This document shows positions 1-6,744 of a DNA stretch of 10,400 bases, piece after piece. The translations under genes were made by a program, and so were the position numbers. The notes under the pieces are model-generated. The model made no database searches. It was not told where the DNA came from and was given only the letters and a program-made list of their open reading frames with translations. Numbering within the stretch: the stretch's first letter is position 1; the number at the start of each line of letters is the position of its first letter. The stretch is from assembly GCA_030151505.1 (NCBI GenBank), contig JASLDQ010000341.1, positions 1 through 10,400 of the forward strand. The letters run 5' to 3'. This DNA comes from Chromobacteriaceae bacterium. Lineage in GTDB: Bacteria > Pseudomonadota > Gammaproteobacteria > Burkholderiales > Aquaspirillaceae.

Positions 1-1799
1 CTTCCCTGACGCGCACCGTTCGTCGCCGGCGCTTCCACCGGCTTGGCGACCGGCGTTGCCGCAACCGGCGCACTCGGTGCTCCGCGGAACCAGCCGATGA
101 TGCGATCAATCAGGCCGGGCTGCGGCGCAGCCGCCGGCCGGGCGACAGGTGCAGGAGCGGCAGGCTGCTGGTCGCGCGCGGAAACCGGCGCGGGCTGCTG
201 GGGGGTAATCCCCTTGACGGCGGCCTGCTGGCGTTCCGGCTTGGTACGCTCCTGCAGATAAGCCTCCATCGCATCCTCGGCCGGGGCCTCGACCATGCGG
301 TAGCTCGGCAGCACGCCTTCCTCTTCCGGCAAGTCGTCGCGACGCACGCGCTCGATATGGTAGTGCGGGGTTTCGAGATGAATGTTGGGAATCAGCACCA
401 CGCCAACCTTGAGACGGGCTTCGATCCCGAACAGGTCAGCGCGCTTCTCGTTGAGCAGGAAGGTGGCGACGTCGACCGGAACCTGGGCATGCACGGCGCC
501 GGTATTTTCCTTCATCGCTTCCTCGGTGAGAATGCGCAGGATGTGCAAAGCGGACGATTCGGTGCCGCGGATAAAGCCGGTGCCATGGCAGCGCGGGCAC
601 GGCATGTGGCTGGTTTCACCCAGGCTCGGCTGCAGGCGTTGACGCGACAATTCCAGCAGGCCGAAACGCGACAGCTTGCCCATCTGTACCCGGGCGCGAT
701 CTGCGCGCAGCGCATCCTTGAGGCGGTTTTCGACTTCGCGCTGGTTCTTCGGGTTTTCCATGTCGATGAAGTCGATGACGATCAGGCCACCGAGGTCACG
801 CAGGCGCAGCTGGCGGGCGATTTCATCGGCCGCTTCGACGTTGGTGTTGAGCGCGGTGGTCTCGATGTCCGCGCCCTTGGTGGCGCGAGCCGAGTTCACG
901 TCGATCGACACCAGCGCTTCGGTGTGGTCGATGACAATGGCCCCGCCGGACGGCAGCGTGACGGCGCGGGAATACGCGGTCTCGATCTGGTGCTCGATCT
1001 GGAAGCGCGAGAACAGCGGCACGTCGTCCTTGTACAGCTTGACCCGGTTGACGTTGCCCGGCATGACGTGGCTCATGAACTGGCGGGCCTGATCGCAGAT
1101 TTCTTCCGTGTCGATCAGAATTTCGCCGATTTCCGGCTGGAAGTAGTCGCGGATGGCGCGGATGACGAGGCTGCCTTCCTGGAAAATCAGGAATGGCGCA
1201 TTCTGGGCCCCGGCGGCGCTTTCGACCGCGGTCCACAGTTGCAGCAGGTAGTTCAGATCCCACTGCAGCTCTTCCTGGTTGCGACCGATACCGGCGGTAC
1301 GGGCGATCAGGCTCATGCCTTGCGGGGTTTCCAGCTGCGCCATCAGCTCGCGCAGCTCGTTGCGCTCCTCGCCCTCGATGCGGCGCGACACGCCGCCACC
1401 GCGCGGATTGTTCGGCATCAGCACAAGATAGCGGCCGGCGAGGCTGACGTAGGTGGTCAGTGCGGCACCCTTGTTGCCGCGTTCGTCCTTTTCAACCTGG
1501 ACGATCAGGGCCATGCCTTCCTTCAGCACATCCTGGATGCGGGGGCGACCACCTTCGTAATTCTGGAAATAGGTGCGGGAGACTTCCTTGAACGGCAGAA
1601 AGCCGTGGCGATCGGTGCCGTAGTCGACGAAGCAGGCTTCAAGGGAGGGCTCGATACGGGTGATGATGCCCTTATAGATGTTGCCCTTGCGCTGCTCCTT
1701 GCCGACGGTTTCGATGTCGAGGTCGACGAGCTTTTGCCCGTCGACGATGGCGACGCGCAGCTCTTCGGCCTGCGTCGCGTTAAACAGCATGCGTTTCAT
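1..1799 (-). CDS. rne: Ribonuclease E, N-terminal 599 residues (3' end outside window)
   Basis: RNase E is the endonuclease that starts mRNA decay and processes rRNA and tRNA precursors, usually at the inner membrane as the scaffold of the degradosome. The frame is open from the ATG at 1799 to the window edge. The N-terminus begins [10 protein letters not shown]; the S1-like RNA-binding region lies near residues 36-120 ([22 protein letters not shown]). The DNase I-like catalytic part contains SIDVNSA with Asp300 and VIDFIDM with Asp343, matching the two metal-binding aspartates of the family. The Zn-link CPRC is at 401-404. After about residue 500 the chain becomes rich in Ala, Pro and Gln, typical of the unstructured C-terminal half, and contains [12 protein letters not shown] (562-573), which resembles the membrane-targeting amphipathic helix of E. 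coli RNase E. The length and this tail favour RNase E over RNase G. The gene is divergent from rluC, as in E. coli. Confidence 0.97.
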   Translation of the reverse strand, partial: MKRMLFNATQAEELRVAIVDGQKLVDLDIETVGKEQRKGNIYKGIITRIEPSLEACFVDYGTDRHGFLPFKEVSRTYFQNYEGGRPRIQDVLKEGMALIVQVEKDERGNKGAALTTYVSLAGRYLVLMPNNPRGGGVSRRIEGEERNELRELMAQLETPQGMSLIARTAGIGRNQEELQWDLNYLLQLWTAVESAAGAQNAPFLIFQEGSLVIRAIRDYFQPEIGEILIDTEEICDQARQFMSHVMPGNVNRVKLYKDDVPLFSRFQIEHQIETAYSRAVTLPSGGAIVIDHTEALVSIDVNSARATKGADIETTALNTNVEAADEIARQLRLRDLGGLIVIDFIDMENPKNQREVENRLKDALRADRARVQMGKLSRFGLLELSRQRLQPSLGETSHMPCPRCHGTGFIRGTESSALHILRILTEEAMKENTGAVHAQVPVDVATFLLNEKRADLFGIEARLKVGVVLIPNIHLETPHYHIERVRRDDLPEEEGVLPSYRMVEAPAEDAMEAYLQERTKPERQQAAVKGITPQQPAPVSARDQQPAAPAPVARPAAAPQPGLIDRIIGWFRGAPSAPVAATPVAKPVEAPATNGARQG

Positions 1800-1808
1800 T
1801 GCGTATTG

Positions 1809-1835
1809 TTCCCAGCGCGGCACAACGCACGGGAA
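1809..1835 (-). promoter_or_regulatory. Hairpin sequestering the rne Shine-Dalgarno region
   Basis: On the rne strand UUCCC-GUGCG pairs with CGCGC-(U)-GGGAA: ten base pairs with one U-G wobble, one bulged U and a six-base loop. The 3' arm GGGAA is the only Shine-Dalgarno-like sequence near the rne ATG, 9 bases upstream of it. The hairpin could therefore limit ribosome access. The pairing is read directly; the control function is inferred. Confidence 0.5.
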
Positions 1836-1852
1836 TGCAACAAGTATTTGAC

Positions 1853-1882
1853 CGCCTGCCGCCATGTGAATGGCGACAGGCG
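1853..1882 (-). promoter_or_regulatory. 13-bp leader hairpin upstream of rne
   Basis: Arms at 1853-1865 and 1870-1882 are complementary over 13 positions around a four-base loop (UCAC on the rne strand). The single imperfect position (1859/1876) is a U-G wobble in rne-strand RNA but an A-C mismatch in plus-strand RNA, so the structure is stable in the rne direction. It sits 53 bases upstream of the start codon, and no T-run follows, so it is not a terminator. Confidence 0.55.
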
Positions 1883-1965
1883 CTGACCGAGAGAAGCCTC
1901 AGAAACAAAGAACGGAATCGAAGTGCTATTTAGCCGGCTTCTGCGGGGCACGATCCCTTTGAACA

Positions 1966-1980
1966 TCGCGTCTTGCGCGA
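1966..1980 (-). promoter_or_regulatory. Small leader hairpin upstream of rne
   Basis: TCGCG and CGCGA form a perfect 5-bp stem around a five-base loop (CAAGA on the rne strand). It is short and by itself could arise by chance in GC-rich DNA; it is listed because it lies among the larger hairpins of the probable rne leader. Confidence 0.3.
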
Positions 1981-2060
1981 AAACCCGTCGGCGCTGGCCG
2001 CAGCCTGTCGCGGACGGAAAGGTTGGGAATGGATCATGTCGGGTCAAACTTTGCTGCTGA

Positions 2061-2090
2061 GCTTCCTGACTGGCTAGGGCATCAGGAAGC
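2061..2090 (-). repeat. Perfect 9-bp inverted repeat in the rne leader
   Basis: GCTTCCTGA at 2061-2069 and TCAGGAAGC at 2082-2090 are exact reverse complements with a 12-base spacer. Neither side is followed by a T-run, so it is not an intrinsic terminator. It may be another hairpin of the rne leader, or a protein-binding site in the divergent promoter region. Confidence 0.5.
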
Positions 2091-2191
2091 AGGAACCGTA
2101 TAAGTGCGTCGTGCGCGTAAATGCATTACCATCGCTGCTTTTCGGTGAGCGAGATAACCGTTCGCCGCCCGCATCGGACGCAGCGTCAGGT

Positions 2192-2209
2192 CGATGTGGT
2201 TTCACACCG
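2192..2209 (-). promoter_or_regulatory. Small hairpin in the distal rne leader
   Basis: On the rne strand CGGUGUG pairs with CACAUCG around an AAAC loop, seven base pairs including one G-U wobble. The same position is an A-C mismatch when read on the plus strand, so the stem is better in rne-strand RNA. A short stem of this kind is only modest evidence alone. Confidence 0.35.
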
Positions 2210-2323
2210 CCGGCTGCGCACCGGTAAGATCCGCCAGGCAGGCGAAATTCGTTACGTCAAAGACTTCCGGGCGTTCGGATCGCTCGTCGGCCGCACAGCG
2301 TGCATGCCAGCCAAGCGCGACCA

Positions 2324-2352
2324 AGTATAAGCAATATGACAGCCCCGAGCAA
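2324..2352 (-). promoter_or_regulatory. Candidate sigma70-type promoter for rne
   Basis: On the minus strand TTGCTC (2352-2347) is followed after 17 bases by TATACT (2329-2324), five of six matches to the -10 consensus. Transcription would start near 2317 and produce a leader of about 515 nt before the rne ATG. The -35 half is weak (three of six) and lies inside the first codons of rluC. Recognised by eye only. Confidence 0.4.
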
Positions 2353-3280
2353 AGACTCCGTCTCCTTCATTACCATCGACGACCACGACGCCGGCCAGAG
2401 AATCGACAACTGGCTGGTCAAGATCCTCAAGGGCGTGCCCAAAAGCCATGTATACCGCATCCTGCGTTCGGGTGAGGTTAGGGTGAACAAAGGCCGCATC
2501 GATGCAAGCTACCGGCTCGCACTGGGCGACAACGTGCGCGTGCCGCCGGTGCGCACCGCCGTGCGCGATGAATCGGCTGCGCGAGCCGTACCGCGTGCCG
2601 AATTCCCCATCGTGTACGAGGACGATGCACTACTCGTCATCGACAAGCCGGCCGGCGTGGCCGTCCACGGCGGTTCAGGCGTCAGCTTCGGCGTCATCGA
2701 ACAGCTGCGTGCCGCGCGGCCGGAAGCCCGCTTCCTCGAACTGGTTCACCGGCTCGACCGCGAAACTTCCGGCCTGCTGATGCTGGCCAAGAGGCGTTCC
2801 GCGCTGGTTAAACTGCACGAAATGATCCGCCAGAACGACATGGACAAGCGCTACCTGGCGCTGGCGGTGGGCGAGTGGGACAGCAAACATCGCGCAGTCA
2901 AGAAACCGCTGCTCAAGTACACGCTGGCCGACGGCGAACGCCGCGTCCGCGTGGCCGATGAAGGCCAGTTCGCCCATACCAACTTCCGGGTGGTCGAGCG
3001 CCTTGCCGGCTTCACCCTGGTCGAAGCCCAGCTCAAGACCGGCCGCACCCACCAGATCCGGGTGCACATGCTGTCTTCCAGCTGCCCGATCGCCGGTGAC
3101 GACAAGTACGGCGACTACGACACCAACAAGGAACTGGTCCGCCGCGGGCTCAAGCGCATGTTCCTCCATGCCTGGCAGCTCAAACTGGCCCACCCCCTGT
3201 CCGGTGAGGCCTTGGAACTGAATGCGCCGCTGCCGGCCGATCTGCAACGCTTTATCGATGGACTCCCCCGTGCCGACTGA
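2336..3280 (+). CDS. rluC: 23S rRNA pseudouridine synthase, RluC type
   Basis: RluC converts specific uridines of 23S rRNA (955, 2504 and 2580 in E. coli numbering) to pseudouridine. The protein of 314 residues matches the usual length of about 320. An S4-type RNA-binding domain occupies about residues 12-72 (QRIDNWLVKIL, SGEVRVNKGR). The RluA-family catalytic domain follows, with the signature HRLDRETSG at 138-146; Asp141 is the expected nucleophile. KTGRTHQIRVH at 234-244 is the second conserved block. An upstream in-frame ATG at 2300 would add 12 residues unlike the family, so the ATG at 2336 is preferred. No clear Shine-Dalgarno precedes it. The position divergent from rne, also seen in E. 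coli, favours RluC over the paralogues RluA and RluD. The 3' end overlaps the next gene by 23 bases, suggesting cotranscription. Confidence 0.93.
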   Translation: MTAPSKDSVSFITIDDHDAGQRIDNWLVKILKGVPKSHVYRILRSGEVRVNKGRIDASYRLALGDNVRVPPVRTAVRDESAARAVPRAEFPIVYEDDALLVIDKPAGVAVHGGSGVSFGVIEQLRAARPEARFLELVHRLDRETSGLLMLAKRRSALVKLHEMIRQNDMDKRYLALAVGEWDSKHRAVKKPLLKYTLADGERRVRVADEGQFAHTNFRVVERLAGFTLVEAQLKTGRTHQIRVHMLSSSCPIAGDDKYGDYDTNKELVRRGLKRMFLHAWQLKLAHPLSGEALELNAPLPADLQRFIDGLPRAD

Positions 3281-3935
3281 ACCGACTTTCGACCTGCTCG
3301 TCTTTGACTGGGACGGCACCCTGATGGATTCGACCGCCCACATCATCCGCACCATCCAGCGCTCCTGCGCCGATCTGGACTTGCCGGTTCCCGACCATGC
3401 CACAGCGTCCCATGTCATCGGACTGGGTCTCGTTGATGCCATGCGCCACGTCTGCCCCGGCTTGCCCGAAAGCCGCTACCAGGAGATGGCGGCGGCCTAT
3501 CGCCGCAACTTCGTCATCGATGCCGACGCCATCGACCTGTTCGCCGGCGTGGCGGAAGCGCTCGAACGCTACAAGGCTGCCGGCTATTTCCTCGCGGTAG
3601 CCACCGGCAAGGGCCGGGATGGTCTGGATCACGCCTTGAGACAAACCGGCATCACCCACCTGTTCGACGCCACCCGCACCGTCCATGAATGCCGCTCCAA
3701 ACCGGACCCGCAGATGCTGGACGAACTGACCGATTACTTCGGACTGGCCCCGAACCGGGCGCTGATGGTCGGCGACACCACCCACGACCTGCAAATGGCC
3801 ATCAACGCCGGGGTGCACGGCGCAGGCCTCGCCCAGGGCGCGCACCCGCGCGAGCAACTGGCCGCACTGTCGCCCCTGTTTCTGGGAGATGACTTCGCCG
3901 CTTTCGACATCTGGTTGAGCAGCCTGTCTCGCTAA
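3258..3935 (+). CDS. HAD-superfamily hydrolase, phosphoglycolate-phosphatase-like
   Basis: This 225-residue protein has all four HAD phosphatase motifs: I, DWDGTLMD (Asp17 nucleophile, Asp19 general acid/base); II, ATGK with Thr116; III, Lys148 in SKPDP; IV, GDTTHD with Asp173 and Asp177. A helical cap of about residues 25-105 between motifs I and II places it in the C1-cap group with Gph-like phosphatases. It probably removes phosphate from a small cytoplasmic metabolite, but the substrate cannot be told from sequence; phosphoglycolate is one possibility. The ATG at 3258 lies inside rluC, 23 bases before the rluC stop; it directly precedes the conserved start of the fold, and longer starts would add residues read from rluC. 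There is no evident ribosome binding site, which fits translational coupling to rluC. An in-frame GTG at 3270 is an alternative start. Confidence 0.88.
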   Translation: MDSPVPTEPTFDLLVFDWDGTLMDSTAHIIRTIQRSCADLDLPVPDHATASHVIGLGLVDAMRHVCPGLPESRYQEMAAAYRRNFVIDADAIDLFAGVAEALERYKAAGYFLAVATGKGRDGLDHALRQTGITHLFDATRTVHECRSKPDPQMLDELTDYFGLAPNRALMVGDTTHDLQMAINAGVHGAGLAQGAHPREQLAALSPLFLGDDFAAFDIWLSSLSR

Positions 3936-4041
3936 CCGTCCTTGCTTGCCCCACCCTCGGCCGGGCCGGACTGCCGCCAGCCTCCACTGGCCCGAAATGG
4001 CAACAATGCTTTCGGCATCGGTCCGCCGCCTGTCCGGTTTC

Positions 4042-4050
4042 TGCTAAGCT
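4042..4050 (+). promoter_or_regulatory. Candidate extended -10 promoter for sppA-motD
   Basis: TGCTAAGCT resembles an extended -10 element (TGnTATAAT), 27 bases upstream of the sppA start, with no good -35 hexamer at the expected distance. The gap of 142 bases after the HAD gene makes a separate promoter likely. The call is by eye and weak. Confidence 0.3.
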
Positions 4051-4077
4051 GAACGCGAATTTTGTCCCGGAGTCACG

Positions 4078-5022
4078 ATGAACGAATCCAGCAATCCGTC
4101 CAATTGGGAACGCCAGGTCCTGGAAAAACTGGTGCTGGCCACCGTCACCGAGCAGCGGCGCGCCCGCCGCTGGCGCATCTTCTTCCGCTTTCTATGGCTG
4201 GGATTCCTGCTCCTGCTAGCACTCCCGCTGTTCAGCGGGCTGGGCGGCAAGGCCGATGGCCTGCCGGGCAAGCGCCACACCGCCCTGCTCGACCTTTCCG
4301 GCACCATCGACACCGACCACGATACCGCGCACCGCATGATCGACGGCCTGCAGACCGCCTTCAAGGACGGCAACACCCAGGGCATCATCATCCGCGCCAA
4401 CAGCCCCGGCGGCAGCCCTGTGCTGTCCGGCATGGTCAATGACGAAATCCGTCGGCTCAAGCAGCAGCACCCCAAAATGCCGGTCTATGTGGTGGTCGAG
4501 GAGATGTGCGCTTCGGGCTGCTACTACATTGCCGCCGCCGCCGACAAAATCTTCGTCGACAAGGCCAGCGTCATCGGATCCATTGGCGTGATTTCGGACG
4601 GCTTCGGCTTCACCGGCCTGATGGACAAGCTCGGCGTGGAGCGTCGCCTGACCACGGCCGGCAAGAACAAGGCGCTGGGTGATCCGTTCAGCCCAACCAA
4701 ACCCGACCAGCAGGCCTATCGCCAGCAACTGGTCGACGACATCCACCAGCAATTCATCAAGGTGGTCAAAACCGGGCGCGGCGCCCGTCTGCAGAACGAC
4801 CCCGAGCTGTTCAGCGGCCTGTTCTGGATCGGCGAAAAAGCCATCCCGCTTGGCCTGGCCGACGGCTACGGCACGGTCGAATCGGTCGCCCGTGACGTGA
4901 TCAAGGCCGAGAGCACGGTGGACTTCACTCCCCGCGACAACTTCGCCGATCGCCTGGGCAAACGGTTCGGTGTCAGCCTGGCTGACGGCATGAAGGAAAT
5001 CTTCAGCACCCGTTTTTACTGA
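4078..5022 (+). CDS. sppA: S49-family signal peptide peptidase-like membrane serine protease
   Basis: SppA proteins are inner-membrane proteases with a Ser-Lys dyad that degrade leftover signal peptides and possibly other membrane peptides. This one has 314 residues, the short single-domain form rather than the roughly 600-residue duplicated E. coli form. A basic cytoplasmic N-terminus is followed by one membrane segment at about 36-54. The protease domain contains NSPGGSP at 108-114, the nucleophile Ser146 in CASGCYY, and the likely general base Lys198 in AGKNKALGDPF. A GGAG sequence five bases before the ATG at 4078 supports this start. The active domain would face the periplasm. motD follows 17 bases after the stop, so the two are probably cotranscribed. 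The family is clear; the substrate is not. Confidence 0.88.
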   Translation: MNESSNPSNWERQVLEKLVLATVTEQRRARRWRIFFRFLWLGFLLLLALPLFSGLGGKADGLPGKRHTALLDLSGTIDTDHDTAHRMIDGLQTAFKDGNTQGIIIRANSPGGSPVLSGMVNDEIRRLKQQHPKMPVYVVVEEMCASGCYYIAAAADKIFVDKASVIGSIGVISDGFGFTGLMDKLGVERRLTTAGKNKALGDPFSPTKPDQQAYRQQLVDDIHQQFIKVVKTGRGARLQNDPELFSGLFWIGEKAIPLGLADGYGTVESVARDVIKAESTVDFTPRDNFADRLGKRFGVSLADGMKEIFSTRFY

Positions 5023-5039
5023 TTCCGAGGACGTACGCC

Positions 5040-5858
5040 ATGGCCCGACGCCAGCAGATAGAAGAGCATGAAAACCACGAACGCTGGATGGTGTCCTACG
5101 CCGACTTCGTCACCCTGCTGTTCGCCTTTTTCGTGGTGATGTACGCCATCTCGTCGGTCAACGCCGGCAAGTACAAGCAATTGTCCGATTCGCTGATGTC
5201 CGCCTTCCGCGATGGCAGCCCGGCGCCGACCAAGCTGCAGCAGAGTGGACAGCCGGCCAACACGATGATCGCGGTCGAAGAGCCCAAGACCGTCGCCCAG
5301 CAGGTCAAGAGCAACACCACCCTCATGCAGAAGGAACGGGTGGCGCAGCTGGCCAAGAATCTACTGAAGGCGCTGGAGCCCTTGGGCAAGACCGGACAGG
5401 TTCGCATCACCCACAGCAAGCGCGGCATCGCCATCGAGATCAACGACACGGCGCTGTTCGTGTCCGGCCAGGCGCAACCGTCGGCCGACGCAGTGCGGGT
5501 GATGGGTGAAGTCGCCCACATCCTCGCCACCGTCGACCACCCGGTCCGGGTCGAGGGCTTCTCCGACAACGTGCCGATCAAGACGGCGACCTACCCGTCC
5601 AACTGGGAGCTCTCCGCTGCCCGGGCCGGCTCCATCGTGCGGCTGTTTCAGGAAAGCGGCGTGCCGGCCAGCCGCTTGACCGCCATCGGCCGCGCCGAAA
5701 ACCAGGCCATCGCCAACAACGATACCGCCGAAGGCCGCGCCCGCAACCGCCGTGTCGCCATAACGGTGCTGACCGACAGCCGGGCCGACACCACCCTTCC
5801 CGTCGATGAGCTGGCGGCGGAACGCTCCGAGAGTGAACAGGTCCGCACTACCTACTGA
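5040..5858 (+). CDS. motD: Flagellar stator protein MotD (MotB family)
   Basis: MotB/MotD proteins are the peptidoglycan-anchored half of the proton-driven flagellar stator. The 272-residue protein has a short basic N-terminus and one membrane segment at about 22-40 (SYADFVTLLFAFFVVMYA) carrying Asp22, the expected proton-binding aspartate. A linker leads to an OmpA-like peptidoglycan-binding domain at about 135-246 with VEGFSDNVPI, LSAARA and GRARNRRVAI. The N-terminal wording (HERWMVSYADF, MYAISSVNAGKY) resembles MotD of the Pseudomonas MotC/MotD system more than classical MotB. A GAGGA sequence eight bases upstream supports the start. In Pseudomonas motD directly follows motC; here the upstream neighbour is sppA and no motA/motC-like gene is in the window, so its partner must lie elsewhere. 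A strong terminator follows. Confidence 0.88.
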   Translation: MARRQQIEEHENHERWMVSYADFVTLLFAFFVVMYAISSVNAGKYKQLSDSLMSAFRDGSPAPTKLQQSGQPANTMIAVEEPKTVAQQVKSNTTLMQKERVAQLAKNLLKALEPLGKTGQVRITHSKRGIAIEINDTALFVSGQAQPSADAVRVMGEVAHILATVDHPVRVEGFSDNVPIKTATYPSNWELSAARAGSIVRLFQESGVPASRLTAIGRAENQAIANNDTAEGRARNRRVAITVLTDSRADTTLPVDELAAERSESEQVRTTY

Positions 5859-5870
5859 TCCAGCCGAATG

Positions 5871-5900
5871 AAAAAGCCGCGCTCTAACGCGCGGCTTTTT
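5871..5900. terminator. Bidirectional intrinsic terminator between motD and yebC
   Basis: AAAAAGCCGCGC and GCGCGGCTTTTT form a perfect 12-bp stem around a six-base loop. The GC core is flanked by A5 and T5, so it gives a U-tail in both directions. It lies 12 bases past the motD stop and 17 bases past the yebC stop and can serve both convergent genes. Confidence 0.93.
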
Positions 5901-5917
5901 CGTGTCCGGCACAGCGG

Positions 5918-6643
5918 TCATTCATCCATCAGCGCTGTGGTGTAGACCTCCTGCACGTCATCCAGATCCTCCAGCGCATCCAGCAGCTTTTGCATCCGGG
6001 CAATATCGTCGGAGCCCAGCTCGGTGTCGTTGAGCGGCTTCATCGTTACCTCGCCCATTTCCGCCTTGAAGCCGGCGGCTTCGATGGCGGCGCGGACTTC
6101 CGCGTATTCGTATGGCGGAACGATGACTTCGATCGAGCCGTCGTCATTGCTGACCACGTCCTCGGCCCCCGCTTCGAGCGCGGCTTCCATCAGCGCGTCC
6201 TCGTCGGTGCCGGGAGCGAAAACCAGATAGCCGCAGTGCTTGAACTGGAAGGCCACGCAGCCGTCGGTGCCCATATTGCCGCCGAACTTGCTGAAGGCGT
6301 GACGGACGTCAGCCACCGTACGGGTTTTGTTGTCGGTCAGGCAATCGACCATCACCGCGGCGCCGCCGATGCCGTAGCCTTCGTAGCGGCACTCTTCGTA
6401 AGTCACGCCTTCCAGCTCGCCGGTGCCGCGCTTGATCGCCCGGTCGATGTTTTCGGCCGGCATGTTTTCTTCCTTGGCCTTGTCAACGGCCAGGCGCAGG
6501 CGCGGATTGAAGTTGGGATCGCCCCCGCCCATCTTGGCGGCGACGGTGATTTCCTTGATCAGGCGAGTGAAGATCTTGCCACGCTTGGCGTCCTGACGAC
6601 CCTTGCGGTGCTGGATGTTCGCCCATTTGCTGTGTCCGGCCAT
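5918..6643 (-). CDS. yebC: YebC/PmpR-family protein
   Basis: This 241-residue protein matches the YebC family at full length: it starts [22 protein letters not shown], continues with the conserved [17 protein letters not shown] (about 60-76) and YEGYGIGG (88-95), and ends in the acidic helix typical of the family. Members have been described as DNA-binding transcriptional regulators (PmpR of Pseudomonas, YebC of E. coli), and more recent work links the family to translation, easing ribosome stalling at proline-rich stretches; the sequence does not decide between these roles. AGAGG five bases before the ATG is a good ribosome binding site. The gene lies downstream of fliR in the same direction but behind a terminator, so it is probably a separate unit. 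In many bacteria yebC neighbours ruvC; that is not so here. Confidence 0.95.
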   Translation of the reverse strand: MAGHSKWANIQHRKGRQDAKRGKIFTRLIKEITVAAKMGGGDPNFNPRLRLAVDKAKEENMPAENIDRAIKRGTGELEGVTYEECRYEGYGIGGAAVMVDCLTDNKTRTVADVRHAFSKFGGNMGTDGCVAFQFKHCGYLVFAPGTDEDALMEAALEAGAEDVVSNDDGSIEVIVPPYEYAEVRAAIEAAGFKAEMGEVTMKPLNDTELGSDDIARMQKLLDALEDLDDVQEVYTTALMDE

Positions 6644-6664
6644 GTCAACCTCTCATGCGTATCG

Positions 6665-6689
6665 AAAAAACCCGCTCTTGGCGGGTTTT
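6665..6689 (-). terminator. Intrinsic terminator after the fli cluster
   Basis: AAAACCCGC and GCGGGTTTT form a 9-bp stem with a five-base loop. On the minus strand it ends in six T residues. It lies 56 bases past the fliR stop and 22 bases before the yebC start, so it should end the fliMNOPQR transcript. Confidence 0.85.
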
Positions 6690-6713
6690 AGTGGAATGTA
6701 TGAATTTGTCGGT

Positions 6714-6739
6714 GCCGATTCTAGCATCGGCCCCGATGC
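6714..6739 (-). promoter_or_regulatory. Candidate yebC promoter within overlapping palindromes
   Basis: On the minus strand TGCTAGAAT (6726-6718) is a good extended -10 element (TAGAAT, five of six). It lies in a hyphenated palindrome, GCCGAT-6-ATCGGC (6714-6731), which overlaps a second one, GCATCGG-2-CCGATGC (6724-6739). No good -35 is present. Transcription would begin near 6711, before the fli terminator hairpin, so that hairpin would be part of the yebC leader. The palindromes are seen directly; promoter and operator roles are inferred. Confidence 0.4.
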
Positions 6740-6744
6740 ATCCG

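Larger units (their letters stand above)
1800..2335 (-). promoter_or_regulatory. Gene-free region between rne and rluC; probable long structured rne mRNA leader
   Basis: About 535 bases hold no convincing gene on either strand. Read on the rne strand, the stretch contains several hairpins (entries at 1809-1835, 1853-1882, 1966-1980, 2061-2090 and 2192-2209) and a pyrimidine-rich, probably unpaired segment at about 1890-1920. A candidate rne promoter at 2324-2352 would give a leader of roughly 500 nt. In E. coli the rne 5' leader is several hundred nt long and is cleaved by RNase E itself to set enzyme level; a similar role here is inferred from position, length and folding potential, not from sequence identity to the known element. 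Promoters for rluC must also lie here or near its start, but I could not identify a good one. Confidence 0.6.

Noticed and set aside
357..1886. A 509-codon open frame on the plus strand opposite rne.
   Set aside because: It lies antisense to a confidently identified RNase E gene. Its predicted protein has no recognisable domain, and long antisense frames are expected in GC-rich coding DNA.
1796..2047. An 83-codon frame (TTG start) in the rne leader ending in ATGA overlap with the rne start.
   Set aside because: No Shine-Dalgarno, mixed codon use unlike the neighbours, no recognisable domain, and it runs through the leader hairpins. The ATGA overlap alone is not enough, though conservation in relatives would reopen it as a leader peptide.
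2121..2330. Small plus-strand frames between rne and rluC.
   Set aside because: Short, overlapping each other, without ribosome binding sites or coding character.
2675..3442. A 255-codon minus-strand frame opposite rluC and the HAD gene.
   Set aside because: It spans two well-supported genes on the other strand and has no recognisable protein features.
4001..4025. TGGC and GC steps upstream of sppA considered as a sigma54 promoter.
   Set aside because: The spacing between the GG and GC elements does not fit the required ten bases.
3936..4041. GC-rich inverted-repeat-like bases after the HAD gene, considered as a terminator.
   Set aside because: No clean stem followed by a T-run could be found, so transcription into sppA cannot be excluded.
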